Source: Candidula unifasciata (lineage: Eukaryota > Mollusca > Gastropoda > Stylommatophora > Geomitridae). From it: 64,000 nucleotides of DNA. The position numbers and the translations under genes are program-made. The stretch lies in NCBI GenBank assembly GCA_905116865.2, contig CAJHNH020001614.1, forward strand, positions 57,501 through 121,500, read 5' to 3'. A model generated the notes under the pieces. The model ran no database searches and was not told where the DNA came from. It saw nothing but the letters and a program-made list of their open reading frames with translations. Below, one piece after another: positions 46,965 through 57,884 of this stretch. Within the stretch, counting starts at the first letter, position 1, and each line of letters begins with the position of its first letter.

Positions 46965-47335
46965 TAGAACAGAACAGAACAGAGAAATAGACTCAGAACA
47001 CTATGGAACGTATATGATAGAACAGAACAGAGGAACAGACTCAGAGCACAATGGGACGTAAAAGATAGAACAGAACAGAGAAACAGACTCAGAGCGCAAT
47101 GGGACGTATATGATAGAACAGAACAGAGAAATAGACTCAGAGCACAAGGAACGTATATGATGGAACAGAACAGAGAAATAGACTCAGAGCACAAGGAACG
47201 TATATGATAGAACAGAACAGAGAAATAGACTCGAACACAAGGAACATATATGATAGAACAGAACAGAGGAATTGACTCAGAGCGCTATGGAATGTATATG
47301 ATAGAACAGAACAGAGAAATAGACTCAGATCATGT
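46965..47335. repeat. 47-bp array: inverted relative of the 43-bp satellite
   Basis: The reverse complement reads CTGAGTCTATTTCTCTGTTC then TGTTCTATCATATACGTTCC, that is the 43-bp monomer with a 5-bp GTTCT expansion. About 8 diverged copies with 47-bp spacing lie opposite in orientation to the main array 3 kb away. Confidence 0.9.
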
Positions 47336-47900
47336 GGCTTAATCTATTCGGGAAAGAATTGCTAATGTACTAATGTTATTGCATTTTATTCCATCTGAAA
47401 ATGGCTGTCAGGAGCAAGAAACGTTATGGCAATGCTGGAGTTGTCAGGTTGGAAAACGTTCCAGTCAAACATGGCCCTATTGTGTCAGCTCTTTCAGTCG
47501 CAGAAGGAGATTAACTCACACGGTCATCAGACATAAGGTTTAAAACACCTTCTTTGTTCGAACGGATCCTCGTTACAGAAAACTGAACAACGGATCAACA
47601 ACATCATGGCACAAGGGTAGTATGACATAAGTGCTCCGTTCTACTTCTAACTCAAGCCTGAGTCCGAAGATTCCCAGCGCAGTGCACGAACTCCCTAGCA
47701 CTGGCGAGGATCCTGAAATACTTTGGGTAGATTTTTATCTCCAAATTTGTACCCAAGCAGCGCTGTTAGACTACTCTTTTCGATTTCCAACTGCCACGGG
47801 AATTTTCATCTGCGCAGCAATACACACGGGCGTCTGTCGTTACAGCAGAACTGTGGAGAAAGAGTTGTGAAGTGTATACCGCACAATAAAACCCTCTCAT
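47336..47900. other. No gene recognised
   Basis: A 79-codon frame (47,631-47,870) has no recognised domain. Not supported as a gene. Confidence 0.25.
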
Positions 47901-48004
47901 GCACAGTCATGGCCACAGCACTAGCCATGCGGCCCTAAATCAAAGGACCCCCCCCCCCCTTTTCTCCCGCCTACACCGCAAAAGTGGTAAAATAAAGGCA
48001 GTAA
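47900..48004. repeat. Dispersed repeat fragment (family C)
   Basis: GCCACAGCACTAGCCATGCG, a C-run and CTACACCGCAAAAGTGGTAA recur in the same order near 59,078-59,150 and in part at 59,494-59,515. No coding content. Confidence 0.55.
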
Positions 48005-48009
48005 TTGGC

Positions 48010-48592
48010 AAGCCTGTCTGTGATATCTGTTGATTCAAGCCTGTCTGTGATATCTGTTGATACAAGCCTGTCTGTGATATCTGTTGATACAAGCCTGTCT
48101 GTGATATCTGTTAATACAAGCCTGTCTGTGATATCTGTTAATACAAGCCTGTCTGTGATATCTGTTGACACAAGCCTGTCTGTGATATCTGTTGACACAA
48201 GCCTGTCTGTGATATCTGTTGACACAAGCCTGTCTGTGATATCTGTTAATACAAGCCTGTCTGTGATATCTGTTGACACAAGCCTGTCTGTGATATCTGT
48301 TGATACAAGCTTGTCTGTGATATCTGTTGATACAAGCCTGTCTGTGATATCTGTTGATACAAGCCTGTCTGTGACATATGTTCATACAAGCCTGTCTGTG
48401 ACATATGTTCATACAAGCCTGTCTGTGACATATGTTGATACAAGCTTGTCTGTGATATCTGTTGATACAAGCCTGTCTGTGACATATGTTCATACAAGCC
48501 TGTCTGTGACATATGTTGATACAAGCCTGTCTGTGATATCTGTTGATACAAGCCTGTCTGTGATATCTGTTGATACAAGCTACCAGAGCACG
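48010..48592. repeat. 27-bp satellite array, about 21 copies
   Basis: The unit reads ACAAGCCTGTCTGTGATATC then TGTTGAT. Variants with GACATATGTTCAT cluster at 48,365-48,530. Since 27 is a multiple of three, a 9-residue frame (TSLSVISVD) is open and runs on to 48,766, and antisense frames are open as well. Confidence 0.96.
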
Positions 48593-48870
48593 GTCAGAGG
48601 GTTTTCCAGGATTCCCCATAATCATCAGCAGCTTTGTTGGCACCTTTCCGTCATTGCAGACAGTGTTATAGTGTGTTACGAGGAGGCATGGGACACACAG
48701 CCCATGGCAAAGGCGAATGTGACCGGCAAGACCCAACCCGTTAAGAAAAGTCTTCCACAATTATAGCAAGGGATCTCAGCACCGTTGTTGCCGTCATTTG
48801 TATTTAGTGTTTGTTTTTTCAGACGCTCAATTCTCATCCTTTCTGCCATCATTTCTTCCGTCATTCTCAT
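48593..48870 (-). pseudogene. LINE-type C2H2 zinc-finger fragment (candidate)
   Basis: The minus strand reads a Met/Arg-rich helix (EEMMAERMRIERLKKQ), then NNGAEIPCYNCGRLF. After a one-base frame change it reads GLGLAGHIRLCHG. Joined spacing is C-x2-C-x12-H-x4-H, and the G-L-x-x-H-I-R phrase resembles the zinc finger that ends many LINE polyproteins. The frame break makes it a relic. The remaining downstream 60 codons are unassigned. Confidence 0.5.
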
Positions 48871-48889
48871 TACCTTCCTTTCCGCGTGG

Positions 48890-49168
48890 GTTCATGGTCC
48901 CTGTTATGGGGAAAACAAGAATAGACTCACTGCCTCCTTAATAAGCATGTCGTAAGAGTCGATCAATTAGGCCTAGTGGTTTCGTTTCGTGTCGAAGTGG
49001 ATCTAATTAAGAGGTAAGAAACCAACAGTCTGCATACAAATAAGCCAGATCTGTTGTTTTTTAAAAACTGCACACAACACTCAAGTTCTGGGGAAAGACC
49101 AAAGTTCAGAAGTGGATAAACCACCAGAACTTTCCGCCGGAGTTCACAGCTAGTGAACACGAAGAAGA
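48890..49168 (+). repeat. Repeat family B (SINE-like), plus copy
   Basis: Well preserved: CTGTTATGGGGAAAACAAGA head, AAGCATGTCGTAAGAGTCGA, ACCAACAGTCTGCATACAAA, CACTCAAGTTCTGGGGAAAG, TTTCCGCCGGAGTTCACAGC and the tail ACACGAAGAAGAAAAAAGAG. Confidence 0.88.
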
Positions 49169-49307
49169 AAAAAGAGTCCTTTCATGATTTGCCCCTCCTG
49201 GCAACACGGTCTATGGCATTTTGTTGCCACGAATTCACCTCTGCCAGATGCTGTTGGCAGCATGTGGGTGGTCAGGTTTGGTATACGCCGCCGACATTGG
49301 ATGTTAA

Positions 49308-49572
49308 CATCCCTGTGTGGGGAAAACAAGAATAGATCCACTGCCTTCCCAGCAAGCATGTCGTAAGAGTCGACTAACTGGGAACTTCCTTCGAAGTCGG
49401 AGTGCACCTGCCCGAGCGGCGAAGAACAACCAACTGCACATAAATAACACAGTAAAACGGATGTACACGCAAAAAGCAGGCCCTGGCACAAAGCGACAGT
49501 TCAGATGGACGAACAACCAGCACTTTTCGCCGGAGCTTACAGCCAGTGAACAAAGAAGAAGAAGAGGATGTT
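49308..49572 (+). repeat. Repeat family B (SINE-like), second plus copy
   Basis: Same order as the copy about 415 bp upstream: GTGTGGGGAAAACAAGAATA, AGCATGTCGTAAGAGTCGAC, TTTTCGCCGGAGCTTACAGC, tail ACAAAGAAGAAGAAGAGG. The (GAA) tail is clear. Confidence 0.88.
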
Positions 49573-50150
49573 TACAGAAGACAGGTGGTACCAGCTGCTG
49601 TCATACGGTAGCTCGGTCCTATCTGACCAGGATCCAACTTGTAGCGACAGCTTTACTGCCAGCACAAAGTCCTGCCTAGAAAATAACACCCTTTCCTCAC
49701 TTCACTTTCCCATTGATACAGGCTCAGTCTACAGTCACTGAAATGGGAAAAACATGGATTGATGAAACAAGGACGTCCAAGAGAAATCCTAAAACGAACG
49801 AGGTTGAGAGAGGCCAATATACCTTGATTCCATCCATGATATCGAAATGATTGCACAGGACCAGACAGAATCTAGATGGTGAGCGCAGCGTGACGTATAG
49901 CGAAGAAGTTGGGGAATAATTATGACTCCCTTTTTCCAGAAATGAAAGGTTTGCTAGGTCTAAACCCTATCGTCTCAAAGCTAAATAAGATTACATAAGT
50001 GTTGTGCTTGTGTGCGTACGAGGGTGCCTGGGTGTGTGCGTGCCTTGGTGCTTGGGTGCCTGGGTGCGTGGGTGCGTGCGGGCTGTTGAACGCCTCCAGG
50101 CTGTTACCTGAAACATTTGACTGCCAAAAAAAAAAAAAAAAAATCAGAAG
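49573..50150. other. No gene recognised
   Basis: Includes a GTGCCTGGGTG-rich stretch (50,025-50,085) and an A-run (50,126-50,143). No supported frame. Confidence 0.3.
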
Positions 50151-50345
50151 TGGCAGACCGAGCGACAGAACCTGAAGGTATGACATGGTGAGACTAAATA
50201 ATCTCAGGGCTGGTGGCAGACCGAGCGACAGAACCTGAAGGTATGACATGGTGAGACTAAATAATCTCAGGGCTGATGTCAGACCGAGCGACAGAACCTG
50301 AAGGTCTGACATGGTGAGACTGAAGAATCTCAGGGCTGGTGGCAG
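50151..50345. repeat. 63-bp tandem array, 3 copies
   Basis: CAGACCGAGCGACAGAACCT occurs at 50,154, 50,217 and 50,280, exactly 63 bp apart, ending CTCAGGGCTG. Confidence 0.95.
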
Positions 50346-50439
50346 ACCAACCTCCAAAGAAGTTTTAAAAAAGGGGCACTTGTAACGGAGCCATCAGCTT
50401 TGAGTAACTTGCAACCCTATGTCTAGTAGGACGTCATCG

Positions 50440-50815
50440 TCGTCATGTCTTGTGCCGCTAAAAAGTTATCAACGTCATGTCTTGTGCCGCTAAGAAAGTC
50501 ATCAACGTCATGTCTTGTGCCGATAAGGAAGTCATCAACGTCATGTCTTGTGCCGCTAAGAAAGTCATCAACGTCATATCTTGTGCAGCTAAGAAAGTCA
50601 TCAACGTCATATCTTGTGCTGCTATGAAAGTCATCAACGTCATATCTTGTGCCGCTATGAAAGTCATAATCGTCATATCTTGTGCCGCTATGAAAGTCAT
50701 CAACGTCATATCTTGTGCCGATATGAAAGTTATAATCGTCATATCTTGTGCCGCTATGAAAGTCATCAACGTCATATCTTGTGCCGCTATGAAAGTCATA
50801 ATCGTCATGTCAGCG
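50440..50815. repeat. 33-bp tandem array, about 11 copies
   Basis: The unit reads AGTCATCAACGTCATATCTT then GTGCCGCTATGAA. The first half has GCTAAGAA and CATGTC, the second half GCTATGAA and CATATC, with alternating ATCAACG/ATAATCG giving a 66-bp superperiod at the end. Confidence 0.95.
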
Positions 50816-50961
50816 ACTTTCTACAAAGAACTTGTATGAGCTTTGTCTAGTTGTTTTTATCTTTGTTTAAATAATTTATTTACATTGTTTATTTGTTTCC
50901 CATGTTTTCCCCTTATGTATAATTTGGTTGACCGTGTTTTTATTATTTATGTCTTTCACAG

Positions 50962-51077
50962 ATAAATCCTTGCCAACAGATCAAGGAAACTGCTCCCCTA
51001 AACTCGAGCAGATTGTGAAGCAAATGTTCATTGAAATATATGGCGAGCTGACAAGCATACTTAACACTTTGTGCTAA
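50962..51077 (+). CDS. Candidate terminal coding exon
   Basis: A strong 3' splice site (a T-rich stretch ending GTCTTTCACAG) is followed by a 37-codon open frame. It reads KSLPTDQGNCSPKLEQIVKQ then MFIEIYGELTSILNTLC, ending at TAA (51,075-51,077). Composition is protein-like, with an amphipathic helix, and unlike the surrounding repeats. Its donor exon would lie upstream, beyond the 33-bp array, or farther. I do not recognise the family. It could be the last exon of an upstream gene or an alternative end of a gene continuing into 51.3 kb. Confidence 0.4.
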
Positions 51078-51189
51078 TTAGAAGCAACAGAAGCCCTGTG
51101 AAATCTGTGCGCAGATGATGGAGGATGGTAGAATTGTCTGTTCACGTTTAAATGAGACAAGCAGTTTCGGTCTCACTATTTAATCCTAC

Positions 51190-51312
51190 ATATTGATGAT
51201 ATCTGTGTCTCCGATGACGTGATATCCGTGTCTCCGATGACGTGATATCCGTGTCTCCGATGACGTGATATCCGTGACTCCGATGACGTGATATCCGTGT
51301 CTCCGATGAAGT
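51190..51312. repeat. 23-bp tandem array, 5 copies, just upstream of the gene
   Basis: The unit reads GATGACGTGATATCCGTGTC then TCC. It ends within 17 bp of the first ATG of the large coding frame, so it is probably in the promoter or 5' UTR. The 23-bp unit shifts frame and contains TGA, so translation cannot run through it. Confidence 0.93.
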
Positions 51313-51328
51313 GTTGGATTCCGGTAAA

Positions 51329-54300
51329 ATGCAACGTTTAAGGAGCGAATGGTCGAACGGAATATTTCGCCAGTCGTCAGACGAGAAGATGGGAGTCAAG
51401 CGTCAGACTTATGACGGAGGTGGTAGTGGGGGGAGACAGTTGTCTTCAGATTCAGATGACAGTTGCAGACGCTTGGCGCAGACGTCTTACGTCATCCGAT
51501 CTGATTCCGACTCGGACAGCGACCCAAAGAAATGGACCAAGAACCCGCTGGTGGTTAAGAGAGTCAAACGGTCAGATAAACTCAAACAAGCAGAGAAACG
51601 TTTCAGCGGAACAGAAAGTGTGTTGGCATCAAGAAATAGAGATAGTTTTGTTTCTCAGGGCAATGGAGAGAATAGGAATCGAGTGGCTAATGTTAGCGTG
51701 AAAACTACTGGCTCGAAAGATGAAGGGAGCGGTAGCAAGGCAAGTAGCAAGTATCAGAAGTTGGAGCAGATGAGAAAGATGAGACTGAATTTATCGGTGA
51801 CTTCAGATGAAGAGAATGTCCCCCAGAGAGCTCCGCCTCATCGCTGGTCTGGATCTAATATTCGCAGCCCGGGGGTTTGGCCAGACCACAAGCCGCTGTC
51901 ACAGACACAAAAATTTTCCCAGACTTCACGCCAGACGTTTCATCCCCTTTCTTACACGGCAGGACATGGACAACCGCCAAGGACTCCAAGTCTCCACAAA
52001 AACTACCCAGAAAGATTATGTCAAGACCGGGGATGCTGGAAGGACACGATGATTCTCTGGATGAACTGGTCGAGTCAAATATCCAATACCTCAGCAGCGA
52101 CGTTGAGAAAGTTCAGCCAAAGAGAAGTTCAGCCAACAACGTGATCAAATTCTCCAGCCTGCCTGAACACGGGAAGATAGCCAGTCGTGTTTTGTCAAGC
52201 ACTCCTCCCCAGACCCATCCTTCCATTCAAGTTCAGGCAAATACGAGCATTCATTTGCACGTCACACTGCCAACAGAAACTCCTCGTCTGGGGACTTCAC
52301 TGATTCAGATCGCACCTTCAGCTGACTGGGACCGTCACTCCATCTATGGCTTCAGGAACCAGCTGACATCCCAGCCAGACTTGATTCCCAAGAACTTCCC
52401 ACAGGATATCTACTCTCCCCTGTCACAAACTCGCAACGATTACAACAGCAGGCAAAGCGTTATCAGAACTTCCGACCAACTGGGTGGTCGAGCTGCACCC
52501 ACCAGTCAGCCTACTTTCGGAACTGTCCATACAAGACTAGGGTTCGGAGACAAGAAGCCGCGATCGGATACAGAGATCGGTCTGCTCCCCGCAAAAGTCG
52601 ACAAAGGCATGTTTTCAGATGCAGAGTACGATATTGAGGTATCGGAGAGAGTTAAGAAATGGGAGACTTTGCTGAAGGTAAGAGAATCTGCGCTGAAGTC
52701 CGACAAGAGAGACCTGGTCACAATTAGCGAGAACGTAAACAGTAACACTTTCATGCCCCCAGCCAGTGACACACATAAAGCTGTCGTTCCCAGCAAGCAA
52801 TCACGTTTCGTATCTTCCTACGCTGATGAGCCGAATCCGGCAACTGTTCCTCGAGTGATGTCTATAGAGACAAACGCTCGCCGGTTCTTCCAAGTGATTC
52901 CCGATGCCCGGATGAACATTCAGGTTCAGGATGTGAGTAACCGGCTGTTTCCAACACCTTTATCTCTGCGACCTGAGAAAACCTTCACCAGCGCCAGCGA
53001 ACTCCGACAGCAAGTGTTGGCCAGTCGTGTACATCCTCTCCCGGTCACCGCTGGCCCAGTGCCGGTCACGTACAAACCGTCTTTTGCTGGTGAGAGCGGA
53101 CAGCAGGTCTCTCCCTACAAAGATACGTCGTTTAGCGGTCAGCAGGCCTCGCCTTACAGCGATTCGTCGTATAGCGGACAACCGGTCTCGTCACAAAAAG
53201 ATACGCCAGTGGTCAGAAGAATTTCAAACAAAGACGATGTCAGAAATCCAGAAAAGCGAGGGTCAAAATACAGAGAAGAACTAAATGAAATTTCATGTAT
53301 GAAATCTGATTCTGTGGGTAATCTCCGACGTCGATTTGATACAGATTCAACAAATGCAACTTCAGAAGATGACAAGAAATCCGTGTCCACGGCCTCCGCT
53401 AAACTGTCTAAACCTTCCAAGGAATATTCTTCACAGAATGAATCCACGGACTGGTCACAAGTGCTTCCAAGTTACAACACGAAGCTGAGAGATTCCGAAG
53501 TGTGGTCCCCAAATCTGGAGAGTACCCAGGGCGTTCCTGTCAGCATTGAACGTGTGACTGCCCGCACTCTGAGGACCATTCCTTTCTCTGAGGATCCATT
53601 TTGGAAGGAAATTGAGCAGATGACCACCTTTGACCCCAGCAACAGGGAAGCGATGCTAACATCCGAGCCTGTCAGATCGCATCACCAGGTCCAGCTGATT
53701 CCCCAGCAGAGCTTTACACTACCAGCTCAACCACACAGGAACGTCACGTCAGTGGTGGACAAACTGCAGAAATCAAAATCATTGTACACGCCAAACATCG
53801 CACCACTGACTATTGATGTTAACAGTAGGTCGTCATTAAATGCTGCTAATGCTCTCGATGACGTTCTCAATGACATCAATAGGTCTCCTAGAAAACAACT
53901 AAGTCCCAAGAAAAGATCTTTAGAAATAGACAGCTCGACTACAAATGTAGCTACTTCGGATATCTCACGCTTTTTGAAAACTCGACCCAATTCAGGCCAA
54001 TTTGGAAAATCTGAATATGGTAAATCTGAATATGGTAATGATGGTTCAACTCGGACGCTGGAGTCCGGTCTGCGAGGACTTCACCGATCAGATGTGTCCA
54101 CAGCACGACAACAACAACCTCTGCAGTTGTCTCAACTACCCCGACAACCAAACACACAACATCGACAGGCGCAACCTTCTCAAGGTTTTACCAACAACTA
54201 CCAACTGGACGTCAATTTATTGAAACAAAAGTTGCTCAACACCGGACTTGCGGAAGCTGAAACAGAAGAAATTGTTGACCAAAGTCACTACCAAAGTCCT

Positions 54301-56937
54301 TCACTGGGGAGACCAACACACAAAAGCACCAGCATACGCAGTATTGCGGGTCATCCTTACAGCAGTGTGGCTTCCAAACCTACTGGTGATGCACGTTTAG
54401 ATGAACCATCGACATGGTCCCAACACTTAAACAAGTCTAACATTTCTACAACAAGCAAAAACATTTTCTTAGAACAGCCACAAAAACAGCCAGGTTCTAA
54501 AACCTTAGATGAGATCCAGAAAGCGTTGGCCCCATTCAGCTCAACGACCTACAGACCTGACCCCGAGACTCTGTACGGGGTTTCAAAGCTGCAAGCGTTC
54601 AAGCACGCAACTTGCGACACCTCAGTAGGTCCACATACTTCCGCGACTGGCTGGTCCTACCACACAGACCTGAATACAGATATGGAACAAAGCAACACGG
54701 TAGACAGCTCACTGTCTGCTGGTTCTTCTCGACTTCAGGAAGTCAACGAATCCATGGATGATCTGACAAACCTGGCTCGCGGGGTGGAGCTTAGAATTAG
54801 TGAGATCAAGAACAAGCTGCAATCAGCGGATGAGACCAGCCTAGACCAGATTCTTCTGTCACTGAAAAAATTAACTCCAGAAATCAAGTCACAACAAACC
54901 GATACTGCTACTTTCGAGGATTACTATGAGAAAAAGAAATCAAAGCTTTCCGACGCCCTGTCTGAACTGGACAGAATTTACACAAGTTTGGAGCTAAATA
55001 CAGACAGTGTCAACACTCTTCATAAACAAGACAAGCCCCAGTCGGATTTATCCAGTTTGAATGTCCGTCGAGCGCAGCCGAAGAGTGTTCATCTAAGACC
55101 CATGCAAACCAGAATTTCCTCGGTATTTATTCGAGATCTAGACGCGAACAGAATGTCAGACAATCTTGAGAAAGAGTCGGAATTTGATGTTATTTCCAAG
55201 TCCTTCCAAGCGATTGTTGATGAAGTGAATCAAACAACGGATTTGTTGTCTCGAGCTGTTGAACGGAGCCGCCAGGACAACATAGTCCCGGAAACACACA
55301 AGCTGGTGTCTAAGCCAATGATGAAACCTGGTAACGTTGGAAAAGAGCATGTCATTACTGCAAACTGCGCGGCACAGGCAGACACAGCTACATGTGCACA
55401 AAACTCCACCAATCAAATGCTGAACACAGATAAACTAACGGCTGCTAAAATGACTAATACCGTTTCGTCGCCTCCTTCGTCGGCACAACAATTAAGATTT
55501 AGACCAGTAAAGGACAACAAAATTATACAAGGTGATAAAGCCACCAAGAAAGACAGTGAGGAAAAAGTATTTAAGGTCATGACCTCTCCTAAACCATCGC
55601 CAACTCTGATTCGGAAGCTATTCAATGAAGACCAAGTCTCGCAGACCAAACCACACTTTTCGTCTCATGATCATTTAATGAAACAACATGCAGAAGTCAA
55701 ACTAGCCCCTTTACAGATTACCGTAAAAGTGGAATCAAAACATTTGGAATGCCAAGATGTCGGTCAGCCGGGCGAGCCCGTTAAACCATCTTTGTCGTCG
55801 TATGAAAGCAAATCTTCTATAGGAAGTAATCGAGCAGAAACTCTAACGCCAGAGACTATTGCTGGAATTAGGTCTAGCACGTTATTGCCTTTGGCGTCTA
55901 AATCCAAGACTGACCAATCGTCTGCAGCAGTACAGACAGCTGATGTGTCCAAGACAACAGACGGCAGAACTACAAGCAGTGGTCTTGGTCTGTCGTCAGC
56001 TCCCTCAGCCACAACCGTCAGTTCTGTGTTTGTACCAAGTGTAGGTAGCAGTAAGCTGTCGAAACATGTGGTAGCAGGGACTACATCTGACCAGTCGGAC
56101 AGTACTTCGAAAAACGACAACAAAACAAAAAGGCATGTAGGCTCAGGAGTTGCTATGATGCTTGGCAGATTCAGCTCTAGCCAGGAGAGCATTGATGGCT
56201 CCAAGAAAAGCGCTAGCACTCGAGTCGGCGATAAAGACGGTTTGGGGGAGGAGAAAAGTGATAAAGAACACCTGCCGGTTAAAACTCAGCCCATCGACCT
56301 CACAGACGGCAAGGTCACGTCTGACGCCAATTTAAAAAGCCCGGTACGATCATCAACAAAAGGGAAACCAATTCACAATTTTGATATGAAGCCTACAAAT
56401 GCGCCCTCCCTGGAGAGAAAGCTGGTTGACCCGGAAGCAAAACTGTTAAATTCTGGAGCGTCTTCGCCACAGCCTTCCTCTCCTGTCAGTAAACCACCAC
56501 AGAGTCCCTGGAAGCGGCACACATCTGACCCAGAGAAACAAAGCGTGGCTGATGCCATTAAAGCTTATTCCCCCAAATGTGTATCCAAAATCCCCCGACC
56601 TGCCTCCTCAAACGGCTCCACTGCCTCTGATGGCTATTTCACTCCTAAAGAACTAGAGAGTCCGCGCCAGGTAGTCGGATCCCCAGGTGTAGCCACAAGT
56701 AAAGAGCGCCCTCCAGTGTGGAAATCTCCCGCTGTTTCCCCGCGAGCTAGGGCCAGACCACACAGTTTCCACGAACTCATCTCTGTCTTTGAGAAAGATC
56801 CCTCAGACAAACTGCAGACCTTCGACAAGTTTCGAAAATCTGCCTCTGCTGGTGAAGTCAGTTCTAACGACTGTCTTGTCGGCAAAGGTTTTCGGTTTCA
56901 GAAAATGGTACCCGAAGAAACTACGACAGAAAAATGA
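51329..56937 (+). CDS. Large Ser/Thr-rich protein with coiled segment and SxIP motif; family not recognised
   Basis: The only substantial host-like gene in the window. The ATG at 51,329 (MQRLRSEWSNG) is the first after an in-frame stop. The frame that carries the last about 1,690 residues closes at TGA 56,935. The two overlap in different frames (see 51,859-52,056). The protein is low in hydrophobics and rich in Ser, Thr, Gln and Pro, with no signal peptide or membrane segment, so it is probably a cytosolic scaffold or cytoskeletal protein. Residue positions below count from codon 51,877. There are acidic Ser stretches before that point (SDSDSDSDPKK), three imperfect GQQ(V/A)SPY repeats at 408-443, DPFWKEIEQM at 573-582, a Q/P-rich stretch at 743-770, and a helical, coiled-coil-like block at 955-1042 (DDLTNLARGVELRISEIKNK to LSELDRIYTSLEL). 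CVSKIPRPAS at 1568-1577 is an SxIP motif in a basic, Ser/Pro context, the signature of EB1-binding microtubule plus-end proteins. A compact C-terminus has HSFHELISVFEKD (1629-1641). Codon use is even and GC content higher than the flanks, supporting real coding. No internal intron is needed after 52.06 kb. Confidence 0.85.
51859..52056 (+). other. Frame-switch zone inside the large gene
   Basis: The 5' frame is convincing through SVTSDEENVPQRAPPHRW, and the 3' frame is closed by TAA at 51,856-51,858 and convincing from GMLEGHDDSLDELVESN. The change must fall between. One extra base in the G5 run at 51,871-51,875 would move the first frame into the second. An unrecognised tiny intron is the alternative. 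Both frames read plausibly through most of the zone. Confidence 0.7.
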
Positions 56938-57354
56938 ACACAGACGTGAGTTCGCGCCAGATTTGAAGTAATTTCACTAAGTCACATATACTGACAATCA
57001 TAATCATTCATATTCGCCTTGACTTTTTGTTTCGTACTAAATAACACACTGAAGAGTTGTGATAAAGTATATATGTTAGTACTAACAGTATTATATATGT
57101 TGCTTTTTATATGTATAAAGTATATGTTTTCTCTATCGGTGCTTGGCTAGCCAGCGAAACCATTTTAGAGAAACCCTAAGATATCCTAACAACGAACCAT
57201 AAACCAACCAAGAAAATAGTGATGGGCTAACCAAACTAGTCTAGCCTGATACAGCATTTGTGTCCTGTGCATGTGTGTGAACAGTGGACTGCTAGAACTT
57301 TGAGAAAATAACCCCTGAAACAAAAGTGTGTCACAGAACAAGAATACATTGAAG

Positions 57355-57360
57355 ATTAAA
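57355..57360 (+). promoter_or_regulatory. Possible poly(A) signal ATTAAA
   Basis: The common ATTAAA variant, about 420 bp after the stop codon of the large gene. No AATAAA lies nearer. Assignment rests on position only. Confidence 0.3.
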
Positions 57361-57435
57361 TTCAGGTTTTAAATGCGATAATGATCGGTTTGTAGTGGGA
57401 GCGGAGACTTCAGTCACACAGAAGTTACAATAATA

Positions 57436-57485
57436 GTGATATTAATAATAATAATAATAATAATAACAGTAATAATAATAATGGA
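57436..57485. repeat. (AAT)n microsatellite
   Basis: AAT units with one AACAGT interruption. Confidence 0.9.
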
Positions 57486-57524
57486 CAACGCATTTAATGT
57501 CAGAGATCCAATATTACAACCGCT

Positions 57525-57785
57525 GTTCCTGGTGCGGGTTTCGTGGCCTGTTAAAGGGAACACAAGAATAGAACTACTGAGTCGACTAACTGGGTGCTTT
57601 CTTGAAAGTTGGAGTGCATCTGCCTGAGATGCAAGAAACCAGCAGTCTGCAAACAAATGAGTCAGATCTGTAAAACGGATGCACACGCAACACTCAGGTT
57701 CTGGACAGGACTGCAGTCTAGAAGTGGATGAACAACCAGAACTTTCCGCCAGAGTTTACAGCTAGTGAATGCTGACAAATGACTG
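57525..57785 (+). repeat. Repeat family B (SINE-like), plus copy
   Basis: The head GCCTGTTAAAGGGAACACAA, then GAGTCGACTAACTGGGTGCT, ACCAGCAGTCTGCAAACAAA, CACTCAGGTTCTGGACAGGA and TTTCCGCCAGAGTTTACAGC. The CATGTCGTAA block is deleted. Confidence 0.85.
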
Positions 57786-57884
57786 GATATTTTCCTGGAC
57801 TTAGATACCGCTTGCAAAAGCTGTCGCCGCAGTGTATACGTGTGGGGTTTTAAATATGTTATTTAGTCTTACAGAGGATCAACG

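Noticed and set aside
49153..49679. Small ORFs around 49.2-49.7 kb
   Set aside because: They lie within or beside family B repeats and carry no domains.
52506..56885. Antisense ORFs opposite the large gene
   Set aside because: Shadows of the plus-strand coding frame; low-complexity with no independent support.
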